Below, piece by piece: positions 22,701 through 34,082 of a stretch of 64,000 nt of DNA. The position numbers and the translations under genes were made by a program. A model generated the notes under the pieces. That model did no database searches. It was not told where the DNA came from and was given only the letters and a program-made list of their open reading frames with translations. Position 1 is the stretch's first letter; every line of letters starts with the position of its first letter. This stretch comes from Toxonevra muliebris (Eukaryota; Arthropoda; Insecta; Diptera; Pallopteridae), in assembly GCA_963691655.1 (NCBI GenBank), contig OY829326.1, positions 96,465,235 through 96,529,234 on the forward strand, given 5' to 3'.

Positions 22701-24050
22701 TCTGGTGTTTGTTTATTGTCAAAATAATGCAGAATGTGAATTAACTAAAGTTGTTAAATTTTTGATTGTTTTCATATTAAACAGCCTTTCTTTTTCCCTC
22801 TCATTTATCCTATGTAGGATATACAAATTTACGTCAAATTGTTCTCTTTGTGTAAATCTCTGTCATAGCTGGTTGTTCATAATATCAGTATTTATTTATA
22901 AGATAAACATTTTCTAGTTTCTTTACTTTCAACTTAAATATCTTAATTTTCTTCTTCTTCTTTCAATTCGCTCGTTTTCTTTATTTCTCCCTTACGTCAA
23001 TTGCACTCGCATTTAAAGAAATAACAACTTTTTTATTATAGTTATTTTACATCCACATTGAGAATTTCATTTTGTGACTTTGCATATTGTTACATACAAA
23101 TATGCACACATCCATCGTCAACACCCATTTTAACTGTTTTCATTATTATTACCATTATTTTCTTGCATTGCACTGCACTCGTCGCGCCTCCCGTCTTCGC
23201 TCTTCTGCTTGCCATTCTCTCTTTCACTGCATTCTTTTTTACGATTTTCTGCATAAAGCCATAATCTCTTTAGTGCAGACAAGAAGAAAAACAACAGCAA
23301 CACCCACACTTGTTGTTGTTTTTGTTGTGAAAAATATATTGCAATTGCATATGGCAGGCAATAAACTTGGTCAAAATGACAACAACAAAAAGCAGCAATA
23401 ACAAAACTAAGCAAAAAATGCTCTTGACATGTTTAGTTTCTAGTTTTTTTTTTTTTTGTTTTTCTTTTTTGCGTTTTTTATTTTGGAATATGTTTTTGTC
23501 ATCATATAAATTTAAATTTAAACTTGACAGGATGTTTTGCTTTTACATATAGCACACCACACGTATATATGTGTTTGTGTGTGTATGTGTATTGTGACAG
23601 CAGACATTGCGTTTATTTTTCGAAAATAATATTAAGGTTCTTGTTTGTCATGTTCATGCATTCATATGGTTACCAGCATTTTTCTTGAAAGCCTAAAATT
23701 CTTTTAATTTGTTTGAAATTGTTTTTTTTTTCTTTGCACAAATTTCAATGCTTAACATTTTTTTTATTTGTTATATAAACTTTAATTTAATATTTGTCGA
23801 TGGCTTTGAGTTGCGTATTTTTACTAGAAGCTCAAGACTTGTAAATATTTATTTTTTTATATAATATAGCGGCAACAAATGAACAAATGAAAAGATTTTT
23901 AATTACCATTTATATAATGAAAGCGAAAAGAAAAAGCTAGTTAGTTATGTCAAAAATAGTTTGTTTTGGTGATACTTGTAATTTTGATTCATTCAAACAG
24001 AAAATTCCATTACATTATTAATGCTAATGAAATTGTGCAAGGGTTAGCAT
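22701..24050. other. Host-like non-coding DNA
   Basis: Contains CTTCTT runs (22950-22965), poly-T (23440-23480) and TG repeats (23560-23592). Frames at 23058-23552 follow these runs. No element ends were seen. Confidence 0.5.
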
Positions 24051-24054
24051 TAAA

Positions 24055-25110
24055 AGAAATATTTTTTACGTCCACGTATAATTATTATGAGTGAAAATAC
24101 TTTTATTCGTTGACGATAACTTTTATTTTATAACAAATATTTTTTACGTCCACTTATAATTATTATGACTGAGGAATTCGTGAGGAATATTTTTTTAGAA
24201 AAGTTTTAGGGCAATAAATTTGGGTAATTCTTTTTCTTTTTTGCAGGATTGCATGGTGCTACAATAGCAGAATTACAAAACTTAGCCATTCGTGCAACGA
24301 AAAAATGAAAATATTTTTGTACTTCGTACACCATGCAAGGGCATATGCTTGACATAGAGAATCCCCCTAATGATATCTCAGCGCAAGAACGTCATAAGCT
24401 CTAAACGTATTTTTTTAACTTTTACTGTGAACGGTATTCTACATTTTTTCTGAATTTATATTTTGTACCTAATCAGCCTCTCATATGATCCAAAAACAAA
24501 ACATACGTCATATGGGTCTGGGTGTAGAACGCAGATCTTAGAATTGAGGGATGAGAGTTCGAGCCCCGGAGAAGTTGATTTTTTGATTTCTTATTTACCT
24601 TTTAGTTTTTCCATTTTTGTTTATTAAAATATCATTAAGATAAGGGATCTCTACCACATAAAAGAAATAAATGAAAAGAGAAATACTTATTTATAAAATT
24701 TTGCATATTTCCCCAGGATCGATTCTACACTACCAGATTTAAAGTCTTTAGCATCACCTCCAAAGAAATGATTTCTGGATTGTATTTCATATTTTTTAAT
24801 GTTATTTATTGCCGCTCTATTGTTTGCCGCTCATTGCGTTTTTCTGGGCTTAGAAACTTTACCGCTTTTAACTCACCTAGTGAAGGGAACTATTGAGTGA
24901 TTTCATCTATCGATAGTTTGTAACTAATTCATTTTGATTATCTAAATAATAATCATTATCAATATTAATAAATTTCTTTTGTTCATAATTATTATAAATC
25001 AATAAGAATTGAATTCTTCACTCATAATAGTTTCAAGTGGACGTAAAAAGTATTTCTTGCAAAATAAAAGTTATTGTTAACGTAAAAAATATTTCTTACA
25101 AAATAAAAGT
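24055..25110. mobile_element. Inverted-repeat element with duplicated arm units
   Basis: The left arm holds two tandem copies of AAATATTTTTTACGTCCAC plus TATAATTATTATGA, starting at 24057 and 24135 (78-bp spacing). The right arm, 25018-25100, carries the reverse complement, again in two copies (GTGGACGTAAAAAGTATTTC at 25038 and CGTAAAAAATATTTC at 25081). About 65 bp of the inner copies match at roughly 85%. The ~840-bp centre includes a tRNA-like B box, AGTTCGAGCCCC, near 24556. No transposase is present, so a non-autonomous DNA element is likely. The superfamily is unknown. Confidence 0.65.
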
Positions 25111-25138
25111 TATTGGCAATATAAATAATTTTTTCTTA

Positions 25139-25466
25139 TTCATAATTGAGACGCTGAAAAGAAAAGTGGTATAACTTCTACGTTCAGAAAAAAGTGGAAT
25201 AATTTTACTTAAGAGCAAAAGCAAAACGAAATATGTTCAGAGCAAAAGTGAAACGAAATATGTTCAGAGCGAAAACGGAATAAAAAACTATTCTGTTTTT
25301 GCTCTGAAAGAAATGTTATACCATTTTTGCTCTTACTTTTAAGGCATTTTATTTTCACTATAAACCGTATTACTTATGCCATTTTTGCACTGACACTCTA
25401 AATTATTTCACTTTTGCTCTTATATAAATTTTAGCCCGTTTTTCCTCTCAGCCTGTAAATTATTAT
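25139..25466. mobile_element. Palindromic foldback repeat, GAGCRAAAAC family
   Basis: The centre is a hairpin, CAGAGCGAAAACGGAATA (25265-25282) and TATTCTGTTTTTGCTCTG (25289-25306); its two differences are G-T pairs. The left arm has two 27-bp tandem units starting AGAGCAAAAG (25212 and 25239). The right arm has four or five inverted relatives ending TTTTTGCTCT (for example 25324-25333, 25381-25389 and 25411-25420). CATAAT begins the left arm, and its complement (ATTATG) closes the right one near 25461-25466. It abuts the preceding inverted-repeat element, so the two could be parts of one composite. Confidence 0.65.
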
Positions 25467-26529
25467 GAAGCAATATTTATTCAAATTTCCAAATTGTAGG
25501 CAATTTTTGCCTTCATCCCGATTTAAATAATAATTATTTTGGGTCCCTGGATAATATTCATTGGATATTGTTAGTGTATCATCCGGGGATCAGACACATG
25601 TTATACCGCTTTGGAAAGCATAGACACTTGGCTGTTTCTTTTTGAACACGCCAAAAATTTGATTACATAAATGAACGTCACGTTGTATACGTTGGAACTC
25701 TATTTCAGAGACCTTACATGAAGATTGATTGCAAGTTATTATTGGCTTTTTCTATAAATCTTCAAAAAGCTAGGCCATTTTAAGCTAAAATGGTATTAAG
25801 TGTGGATTAAAAATGATGCTACAGTTCCGCAAACAAGTACATAGATATCATCCAACGTCAATTGCAGTAACTCATCGATGCAGGTAAGGGGAAAAATTGG
25901 AGAAAGGGCCGAGTGGTTCTCCAGCGTTTTTGGAATAATTCTCCGATTCTTTAAATCATCATTTAATAAAGAGAATTCACAGAACAGTTTTCGGTTGTAT
26001 TGCCTTTTTTGGGAATGGGCTAAACATTAGCCATCTCCGAACAATACACTGATTGTGTATGGAAAGCCAAAGAAATTTCATAATGATCGCACTAGTGTTG
26101 ATTAGCATTTTGTTCAGTTGGGAAAAATAACTTTTAAGCAAAGAAGTAGAGAATGACGATTTAAAAAACGATTTTTAAATGCAGATATTTTTCAATGTAA
26201 AGATATTAAATATTAATATTAACGGTAAAGGGGGCCTCAGGGCAGCTATCCTTTAAAATCAAAATACGTTAGCGTATTTTTACTTCAGCAAAATTGCCCT
26301 CCATAAGTCACTATTTTATTGACATTTTAAAATCGTTTTGAACGCTTTTGTTTTTTTTTTTTATGCTCATTTTTATGTGAAAAATAGGCTTTTTAATTCC
26401 CGACTCTTTTGTATTCGTTTTCAGCTTTTGAACGTTAGAGGGTTAAGTATGACCTCACAGCAATGTTTTTAAATAATTTTTTCTAATCATAATATGAACT
26501 TACTAGTGTTTTGTTAATGCCAAGTTAGC
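25467..26529. other. Non-coding, nothing recognised
   Basis: AT-rich with no coding frame, element end or tandem repeat that I could support. Confidence 0.5.
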
Positions 26530-26850
26530 TCCAGAGCTGGTCAAATTTAATTACATTACAATTCCAATTACAATTTCAGGGAATTTGTAATTGGTGCTTT
26601 TTGTTGTCAATTCCTTAGGAGTTGCTAAACGTTCCAATATTACTACAAATAATTGTAATTGGGAATTGAATATTTTTAAATTACAGGGAATTGTATTTTG
26701 TAATTAAAAACATTTCAGTTACTTACAAGAATTGAAAAAGTAATTGAAAGAATGTGATTTTGTTTTGTTAGGAATTATTTGCTATTTTCATAGAACTAAA
26801 TTCCAATTTAGTTGGAATGATTTTTCGAAAGTAATTGATTCCTTCTTAGT
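26530..26850 (+). mobile_element. AATTG-rich MITE, hAT-like left end
   Basis: It begins near CAGAGCTGGTCAA (26531), an end sequence seen in hAT elements. It continues as degenerate repeats of AATTG, AATTACAA and AATTCC to about 26845. The same kind of sequence occurs at 52332-52634 and 52690-52842, where the other end (CAGCTCTG and CCAGCTTGTG) is present. The right end is not recognisable here. Confidence 0.5.
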
Positions 26851-27178
26851 TCAATCCAAAAAAAAAAACAAAGATTTCTTCGAAAAATAAGCAATGCTCT
26901 GTAACGGAATCTATAAATTTTTCTATTGCATTACTCAGCAAGCTTAAACCTAGCTAGATCCGTGTCAGAAGCTCAATAATTGTTGAGGTATTAATCTCAG
27001 CATCACATTTCTCTTCAAGTATTCATGTTTCTCACGACTAATGAAAGTTATTCGTAACATTTTATTGAGGTTTGTTTTAGTTTAATTCCAAACAATTGCC
27101 CACAAGAGGGTCAGGTTGCTGAATCATCACTGTCCGACATAATAACGCAACTTTTTTCTGGTTCCATCCTGAACTCTA

Positions 27179-27494
27179 CTGCTGCTACTACTATTATGGT
27201 ACAACAGTCCATGGAGGGCCAAGGCCAAGCTTTTCGCATCCATTCCTGTTGTATGAGTTACCTTTATACCAGAATGGATGGGGCCTACAGTTTTATGCCA
27301 AATCCGAACGGCGAAGTGAAAAGCTTTTCATGGGCATTTTTTCACTTCTGGAGGTTTGCTATAGCCAGCCAAGAGGTGGTGCCGTATAGAAAAACTTGTA
27401 TTTTCTATTTTTGATTTTTGAACGTGTCGAAATATGAACCCGGGCACCTCTGCGTAGCAGTCCAACACACTAACCACTAGGCTACGGCGACCAC
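27179..27494 (-). mobile_element. SINE-A, nearly full-length minus-strand copy
   Basis: Read on minus, the head GTGGTCGCCGTAGCC starts at 27494, and CCTAGTGGTTAG plus the degenerate box B CCCGGGTTCATAT follow. The body and the (TAG)n tail end near 27179. It is about 316 bp, longer than the 269-bp copy at 14.4 kb because its body contains an extra segment (GGCATTTTTTCACTTC...TTTTCATGGGC). ATCCTGAACTC (about 27167) and ATCCTGGACTC (about 27503) on either side may be a diverged target duplication. Confidence 0.88.
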
Positions 27495-30240
27495 ATCCTT
27501 CAATCCTGGACTCAGTATAATAATATCTCTCTGGCGCTGAAAAGGCATCGAGAGCCTAGCATTACCGTGTCAGTACATAACCAAGTATCACTTTTTGCGG
27601 GTTGACCACAGGAATGCCATAACTAATATCCAGGTAAAATCTTTCCAAACAAAGATACATTTCATATCATTCATTCCCCTTTGCAAGTAATTCAAATCTG
27701 AAATTTTGAATTTTTCATGAATATAATTATGACTTTTTACACTATTTGCATTCTTTATGTCCTACCTTCTATCTCTAATCATCGAATAAATTCTTATTTT
27801 CGTTACGTTACATTACATTTGCCTCAATTCACCTAAATCTCTGGCAATCCCAAAATAACAAAATTTACCGTTATAGGCGTCCATTTAATCAATTATGCAA
27901 AAACGATTCGTAATAAAAATGAACACCTTTTTCAAAAGTATTCAAGAGCACATCAACTCAACCACATCGTTCGTTCGTTCGTTTCGCTTCATTTTACTTC
28001 ACTCACTCATTCGTTATACGTTGGTTGTAATTCGTAGCTCGTAACTCGTTTGTGTGCAACGTCGTCAATGCTATGGCAGCAGCAACACGTACCGACTACT
28101 TGCATTAATAATTAATTAAATTGTACAACACTTGCTGGTTTCGCTCATTTACTATTTTGCACCGCCTCCTCTCTCCTCCCATTCTGCTCCGCTCCACATG
28201 CAGTGGAATGGCGCGCTCTTTTGCTGTCACTGCCACTGCCTCTACCGCTGCTACTCTGTTTATTGTGGTTGATATTTTTGAAGTAGGCTCTCTACTTAAG
28301 AGGTGGGCAATGTTCATATGTGTGAGAGGGGGCGAGTGATGTTAGTGGCCTTTTTGTTATTGTTTTTGTTTGTATTGTAGTAACATTTTAGCGGTTCACT
28401 TACATTCGTATCTCTGATTGTTTACCTCATTTCGTTTTCTTTGCGATTATTTTGTTTTGTTTAGTTTTCTTTTGTTCTGTTTTATTTTAACTTTAGTTTT
28501 GCTTCAGCTTTTGTTTTTGTTACATTTTTCAGGAACATGTGAACTTAAAAATATCTTCACTTCACTTTGATATCTTCATTTTTTTATAGTGGTTGTTGTT
28601 TGTTTTTGGTAATTTGACTTTTACTGAAGTGTAGTGCAAGTGCAATGCAGAATAGTAAAAGTTTTAGTTTTTTCATTTCGAAAAGTCACTAACGACTTGT
28701 TTTGTTTTGGTGTGTTGTGGCTGCTTCCTTTTCTTGTTGTGAAAATGAAAAATGAAAAGAAATTATCGTGAAAAATTGCAAAAAAGTAAAAAAGACATAC
28801 ATACGACAAGTATACAGATAATCTTAACTTACTGTGATAGAAATGTTCAGTTTGTGGTTTAGTTTCATTGGTCTTATCTAAGAGCAGTTTGAAGGCGAAA
28901 TCTTTATTCCATGTCTAAAGATGGTCTCTAGCCTTAGTCCCCAAGGCCCTTCAAGATTCACATATATATCCAAGATGAGATTTGTAAGTAGAGAGGAAAT
29001 TTCACGTCTGTAGATGCTGAAAAAACTATTCAATTGAGACTTATGTCTAAATTTTTAAACTCCTTTGGATGATGTGTCTATTCGAGCATATATAAGTATT
29101 CTTTTACTAGTTGGAAAAGCTTGTGGAATGTTAGCAAAAGCAGGCTGATTATAATTCTTTTTTGATTCAAGGAATAAGTAAAAGACAACCCGAAGAACTC
29201 ACATTTGAAAGAGGTCGCTGCTTACTGCCCAAGCCTTTCAATTAGTTCAAAATACTTAAGCAAATGTGAAAATATATAGTATGTAGAAATTATTCTATAC
29301 AATAATTACTTGCGAAAATTGCACAAATCAATTTGTAACGATGTAGATTCATCGATACCATATACGTTTTATATTTTTGAGTACAGGATAAAGATGAATT
29401 TCTTATCTTTATCTTTCGGGAAGAATTTATTTCTTCCAGTTAATTGGTTAGCTGATGACGAGCCCGACAATCTTGACTAACTGGCAGGCTTTGGAGAAAC
29501 GTGCAGTAATTGGAGCAAATCATTCGTCCTGAAGTCGAATTCAGAAATATTTCTCTGCAATTCTTATTATGTTATCATAAAATAATACTCGTATAATGGC
29601 AAATATTCTCGGGACTGAAAATACTGTTAATTAAACAAGTGGGCGTGCCATCTTCCATATAATTAAATTGCTTTAAAAATATTAAGTTATTGAAGATTTA
29701 GAGAAAATAATTTCTTGTTTTTTAGGAAGATCTAAGAAATTTTTTTTCAACTCTGAAAGAAAAGCAAAATAACGATCATAGGAAATATTCTTACAAATTT
29801 GGCACAAAAAATACACATCACAAGGCAACATTATATGTTGCTTCCAAACGTTTTTTAGATTTTTGGAACCTTTCTACGAGACCTCAGTTTAAAAACCGAA
29901 AAGATTCATAATAGTTCAAGCCTAATTTAGAAATTTCACAAGAAATAGAAAACTAACTATATGAAAATGAAGAACGGTCACATCATTCTTTGGTCTCCTG
30001 TTCTTGTTTTCGTTTCCTAAGTTTCGAATTTTAATCAGCATGATGGGTAAAATTTAAAAAGATAACTAAATCCCTTAAAGTGAGAAAAGGCTTAGCTTAA
30101 ATATCTCAAGGCTGTTACAAATTGCCACCAAAATTGAACCTGCGTTTCAGGTCAGAATCCAAATCGCCCTAAATAGTTCACTATCTACTTTTGGATAATA
30201 GGGACAGTATGTCAAGCAAGATTTGCCAAAACTATAATTC
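27495..30240. other. Host-like non-coding DNA
   Basis: Contains (GTTC)n at about 27968-27982 and a less AT-rich patch at 27980-28340 whose frames lack motifs. The stretch 28900-30240 is AT-rich with nothing recognisable. Confidence 0.45.
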
Positions 30241-31890
30241 GCCTTTTTATGTTTAACCCTCGAATCTGAGACGTAGGACAAATTGGGCACTTTTACTCTT
30301 AATGAATCTTTGCAATGTTTTTATAAAATCTGACACCAACACGTTATATTTTGTTTTTATGCTCTTAACCATTTGAAAAATGCTAGAGACACAACTAACA
30401 AGTAAATTTTGCTGGCATACAACGGAAAGTGGACGGAAACATGCATCCAACAGCAGCAGCAACAACAACAAATAGATGAAGGAGAACTTTGGAAAACCAA
30501 GTTTTTGAAAATGAAAGAAATAAAAAGAAAAAAGGAAGCAACGGAACGAAACGGAAAACAGATAAAATCATTAAAAAGTTATTGCTGTTTGTTGTGAAGA
30601 AAAGGGTGGAGGGCACCACAAAAAAAAGCAACCAACAACGAAACAAGACAAGACATAACTATGTAAGTATGTATTTGGGTATAACAGCAATATACTTTTT
30701 ACATATGTACATACGACGAAAGGCAACGACGTCACGTGAGCAAGTGCAGCAAAACACTTTAAATGCAATGGTAACAGCAGGGTACACAGCGTATTCACCA
30801 CGGAGACAAACAGCACTAGAGTGTTAAGAAAGCGACGCTACGGTGAAGAGGAGATGAGAAGAGAAAATGACTTGAGAGACATTTGTGTGAAGAGGTTCGA
30901 AATGTCAGTGATGACAACACACGAGTAGAGCAGTAGGAGCAATAGCAACAGCACATGTCATGCTAAATTTTTGTTGTGATTCTTGTTTTTCATTTTCCTT
31001 TTTTCAGTAGATTTTTCGGGGCGCTTAAGTGTGTGTGTGTATGTGTGAAGAACACATGTATTCATGAATATGTTTGTTTTTTTTTGTTTTTATTTTATTT
31101 CAGGCCAGGTTCTTCTCTTCTTTCTTTTATGGTGTTGTTTTTGTTTATGTCATGGTTGTTCCTACTATGTATAAATCTGAAAAGAAATATTTTTTAAAAA
31201 GTTCAAAGTTCAAACAGCGATAACAACAAATAATATGTACAAATTCGTAAAAAGAAATATTCTTTATGTGTTGCAACACCTAAAAGTATGCAATTTCTGT
31301 ACATGTATATGTGCAGATGACCGCGCAAATGTGACAAATCGATATTCTATTGATTGATTTCTAATGATAAATGTGTTAGCTTAGGTTGTCGAAATTCGGA
31401 AATTGTTATTGCATGTTTTTAGGTACACTTCCAAGGAACTTATTTCATTATTTTAAATGTTTGATGCTTTAGTATGCTGGCATATCGGTTTGACTTTTAT
31501 TCGACTTCTGGGCGTTTAAGGATCTCTCCTATATAGATCAGTGCCCATAGAGGCACATTTGCACATTTTTTCTCTAGTGTTTTTTCTTGTATACGACAAT
31601 AGCTGTCGTGTTTTCACATCAACGTTAGCGATTGTTCATAGCAAAAGCACTCAGTCTATGTACAGATTTCAAGCAAGGTGTACCACACTACGCTATTTTA
31701 TAAAGGCACTGCGCTTAATTTTAATTGGGCAGAAGAGTTTTTATTTATTCAAAATAATTTTAGGGAAGCGCAATCTTTGGTTTGCCGTAGAAAAATTGGA
31801 CGCGAAACTAGATTTCTTTTAGAGAGACATTATAGATCGAGTCACAAGGAATATGACTCAATAAAAAATCGGAAGTGAGAAACTTTCACC
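30241..31890. other. Host-like non-coding DNA with CAG/CAA repeats; one unexplained frame
   Basis: The CAG/CAA run at 30448-30472 produces short poly-Gln frames, and a TG run lies at 31031-31048. The frame 31678-31878 encodes a charged segment (NFREAQSLVCRRKIGRETRF) with no stop for 66 codons. I do not recognise it, and it may be a chance frame or a remnant. Confidence 0.4.
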
Positions 31891-31899
31891 TTGTACAAC

Positions 31900-32000
31900 A
31901 TGCATAGAATTTTCTATGATACCGAGCTCTCTTAGCACTCACACAGACGCAAAATTTGATTGTGTGTGTTTTGGATACCACTGATCTAGACAGAGAAGCT
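31900..32000 (+). pseudogene. Short R1-like LINE remnant
   Basis: The reverse complement of 31935-31975 shares CCAAAACACACACAATCAAA and the following TTTTGCG with the LINE fragment end at 22130-22160, so a small opposite-strand copy of the same element is likely. No further RT motif is present. Confidence 0.4.
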
Positions 32001-32335
32001 ATCGCCAAAATACGAGTCCAGCCATCCATCAACTTATTATTTTGCTTAATTTTATATATATTTCTTAAACTATATTTGAGACTCAAGACTGGCTGAAAGA
32101 GGGCTACTATGATAAAACCGTTATAATTTAGAATTCATTCAAATAAGATTTAGATTCAAATGGAACACTAAAAACGCACATAATTTTGACTATAATTGAT
32201 CGATGTTCGTCTTTTTAAATGTCTTTGCGGATTGCACACTCTGACTACATAAGAGCCAATAGTCCAATGTCCCCCAACCAAATTTATGGGAGCTAGATTT
32301 TGTTCCAGATGAAATATGTTCAATGAGGACTCATG

Positions 32336-32446
32336 CGGATTCGGATTCGGCATAAAACTGGAGGCTCCTTTCATTTGTGTATAAATATAACTCACATAGC
32401 ATGAATAGATGCGGAAATAGGCCTTCCATTGGCTGTTGCACCATAA
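32336..32446 (+). mobile_element. SINE-A, 5'-truncated copy
   Basis: GGCATAAAACTGGAGGCTCC, TGTATAAATATAACTCACA and AGGCCTTCCATTGGCTGTTG match the 3' half of the copies at 14.4 and 27.2 kb. The tRNA-like head is missing, as expected after incomplete reverse transcription. Confidence 0.8.
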
Positions 32447-33200
32447 AGTATTCGATCTTGAAAGATTTTATCTCAACTGTTTTTTTATGACAAATCAAAA
32501 AAAAAAAAAACTGGGAGGTCACATAGGGTTCTGGGCCGATCTGTCGGTCAGTTTGTATACAGCTGCTGAATAGATTATTCGACCTGAAGTGTGTTTTCTG
32601 ATTTTTAAAATGATTAACAATATCCAACAAAGATCAAATTTTTTTCTACCACCAAAAATTGTTGTGATAAATTGAAGAAGGTCTACCGAAAACACGAGCA
32701 TACGAGTAGTACAAAGTATGCGAAGAAGGATGAGAATTGATTGAAGACTTGCCAGAAAAATATCGTCAGACTGAAGGGAATGGTAGATGTCTCAGGATCT
32801 GAACGTGAAATGAAAAAAGCTGGTCGTAACTCATTTCGTCAAGTATGTATGACTTCAAGTATAAGTATGTGACAATTTTTGTATGCGTTATATATCGGGA
32901 AAATATTGGATATTAAATTTTACCAAATATAATTTTTTCGTATTTTTGTCAGCGTTTCAAACCCAATCCTAAAATGTTCAATATTTTTTATACAAAATTT
33001 TTGGACTCATATTATTAAAATCAAACAATAGAAAAGGATTTACATATTTTTCATGTAAAGTACTAAGTCCTAGTTGTGGAATTTTAGGACAAGATCTTAA
33101 AGCCCCATGCATACTGAATACCATCTTCATGTTTTTGTCCAGCTTTTTTGAATTTTAAGCCACTGTCTTGTTAGGTGCGCCTTGTTTAGAAAGGGTTAAT
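32447..33200. other. Non-coding, nothing recognised
   Basis: AT-rich, with a poly-A run near 32500 and no convincing frame. Part of it could be the decayed N-terminal half of the mariner remnant that follows, but no motif was found. Confidence 0.4.
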
Positions 33201-33204
33201 TTTT

Positions 33205-33375
33205 CTTCAAAAGTGGGACTGCAAACAGGTTACTGAAAGTATGCTTGAACGAGTGAATTCCGACCCTGTATTCATGAAACGCATCATAACAAGTGACGAA
33301 ACGTGGGCTTATGAGTTGAGCATGCACACAAGTCAACAAGCTTCGAAATGGCACTTCGATAAGAAGCCGAAACTT
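33205..33375 (+). pseudogene. mariner transposase fragment around the first catalytic Asp
   Basis: The frame reads ERVNSDPVFMKRIITSDETW, then AYELSMHTSQQASKWHF and KKPK. This is the block around the first catalytic aspartate (33295-33297) of mariner transposases, where 'GDETW' is usual and SDETW is found here. The frame ends at a stop just after KKPKLGI. Neither terminal repeats nor the second and third aspartates are present nearby. It is a relict, probably of a family related to the element at 39.74 kb, whose own copy lacks exactly this segment. Confidence 0.85.
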
Positions 33376-33633
33376 GGGATCTAACAATTTAATCAACAGC
33401 TGTAAACAAACTAATAGAAAGATCACGCAAAAACTCTGTATGACAATTATGTATTTTTTATTATTTAGTATCAACTTACAGCTAACAAATTTGCCTCATA
33501 CCTTTTATGCGACATTTTTAAATTACCAAATTTTCGGTATTTATTTGACAGAATGTTTACAATTATGTAATGTACATATGTTAAAGTGAATCGAGCACCA
33601 TACCAAAAAAAAAAAATTGTTACACTCCTATAA

Positions 33634-34082
33634 GAATGAACCTCGGTTTACTTTATGATGATTCCCAAAATATTTCTGCTCCAACGATTACCGTTTGTGA
33701 GCAAGATCGTTTTGAAGAAACATCTGTTAATCATCTTTTGTAGGCGAAAATTTTTTTTAGGCTAAATTTGTTCAAATAAAAGCTTACAAGTTATAGATCT
33801 TTGAAAATTCTAGGGTACTTTTTAAAACATGGAAACAGACTAGAAAAAATTAATTTATAGGATATTTTTCACACGATTTCTATTAAAATTAAAATAATGT
33901 CGTAACTTTTTGTCTATCTTATTATTTGTGAGCTTTTATTTGGTCAAAAGTGGACTACAGAAAAATTTTCCCATACCATAGTGTATTGTTGGAGGGTTTT
34001 TCAAAACGATCCGCCTTATAAACAGTAATCGCTAAAGCCAAAATATTTTGGGAGTCACCATAAAATAAACCGAGGTTCATTT
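33634..34082. mobile_element. ~450-bp MITE with ~40-bp terminal inverted repeats
   Basis: GAATGAACCTCGGTTTACTT and the following 20 bp at 33634-33673 are repeated inverted at 34043-34082 (AAATATTTTGGGAGTCACCA followed by TAAAATAAACCGAGGTTCAT), with about 4-5 mismatches in 40. TAA beside the left end and TTAA beside the right end may be a short duplication. No transposase is present. The superfamily cannot be set from the ends alone. Confidence 0.75.

Noticed and set aside
30409..30597. Poly-Gln ORF as a possible regulatory protein fragment
   Set aside because: The Gln run is only the CAG/CAA microsatellite. The flanks are Lys-rich low-complexity sequence.
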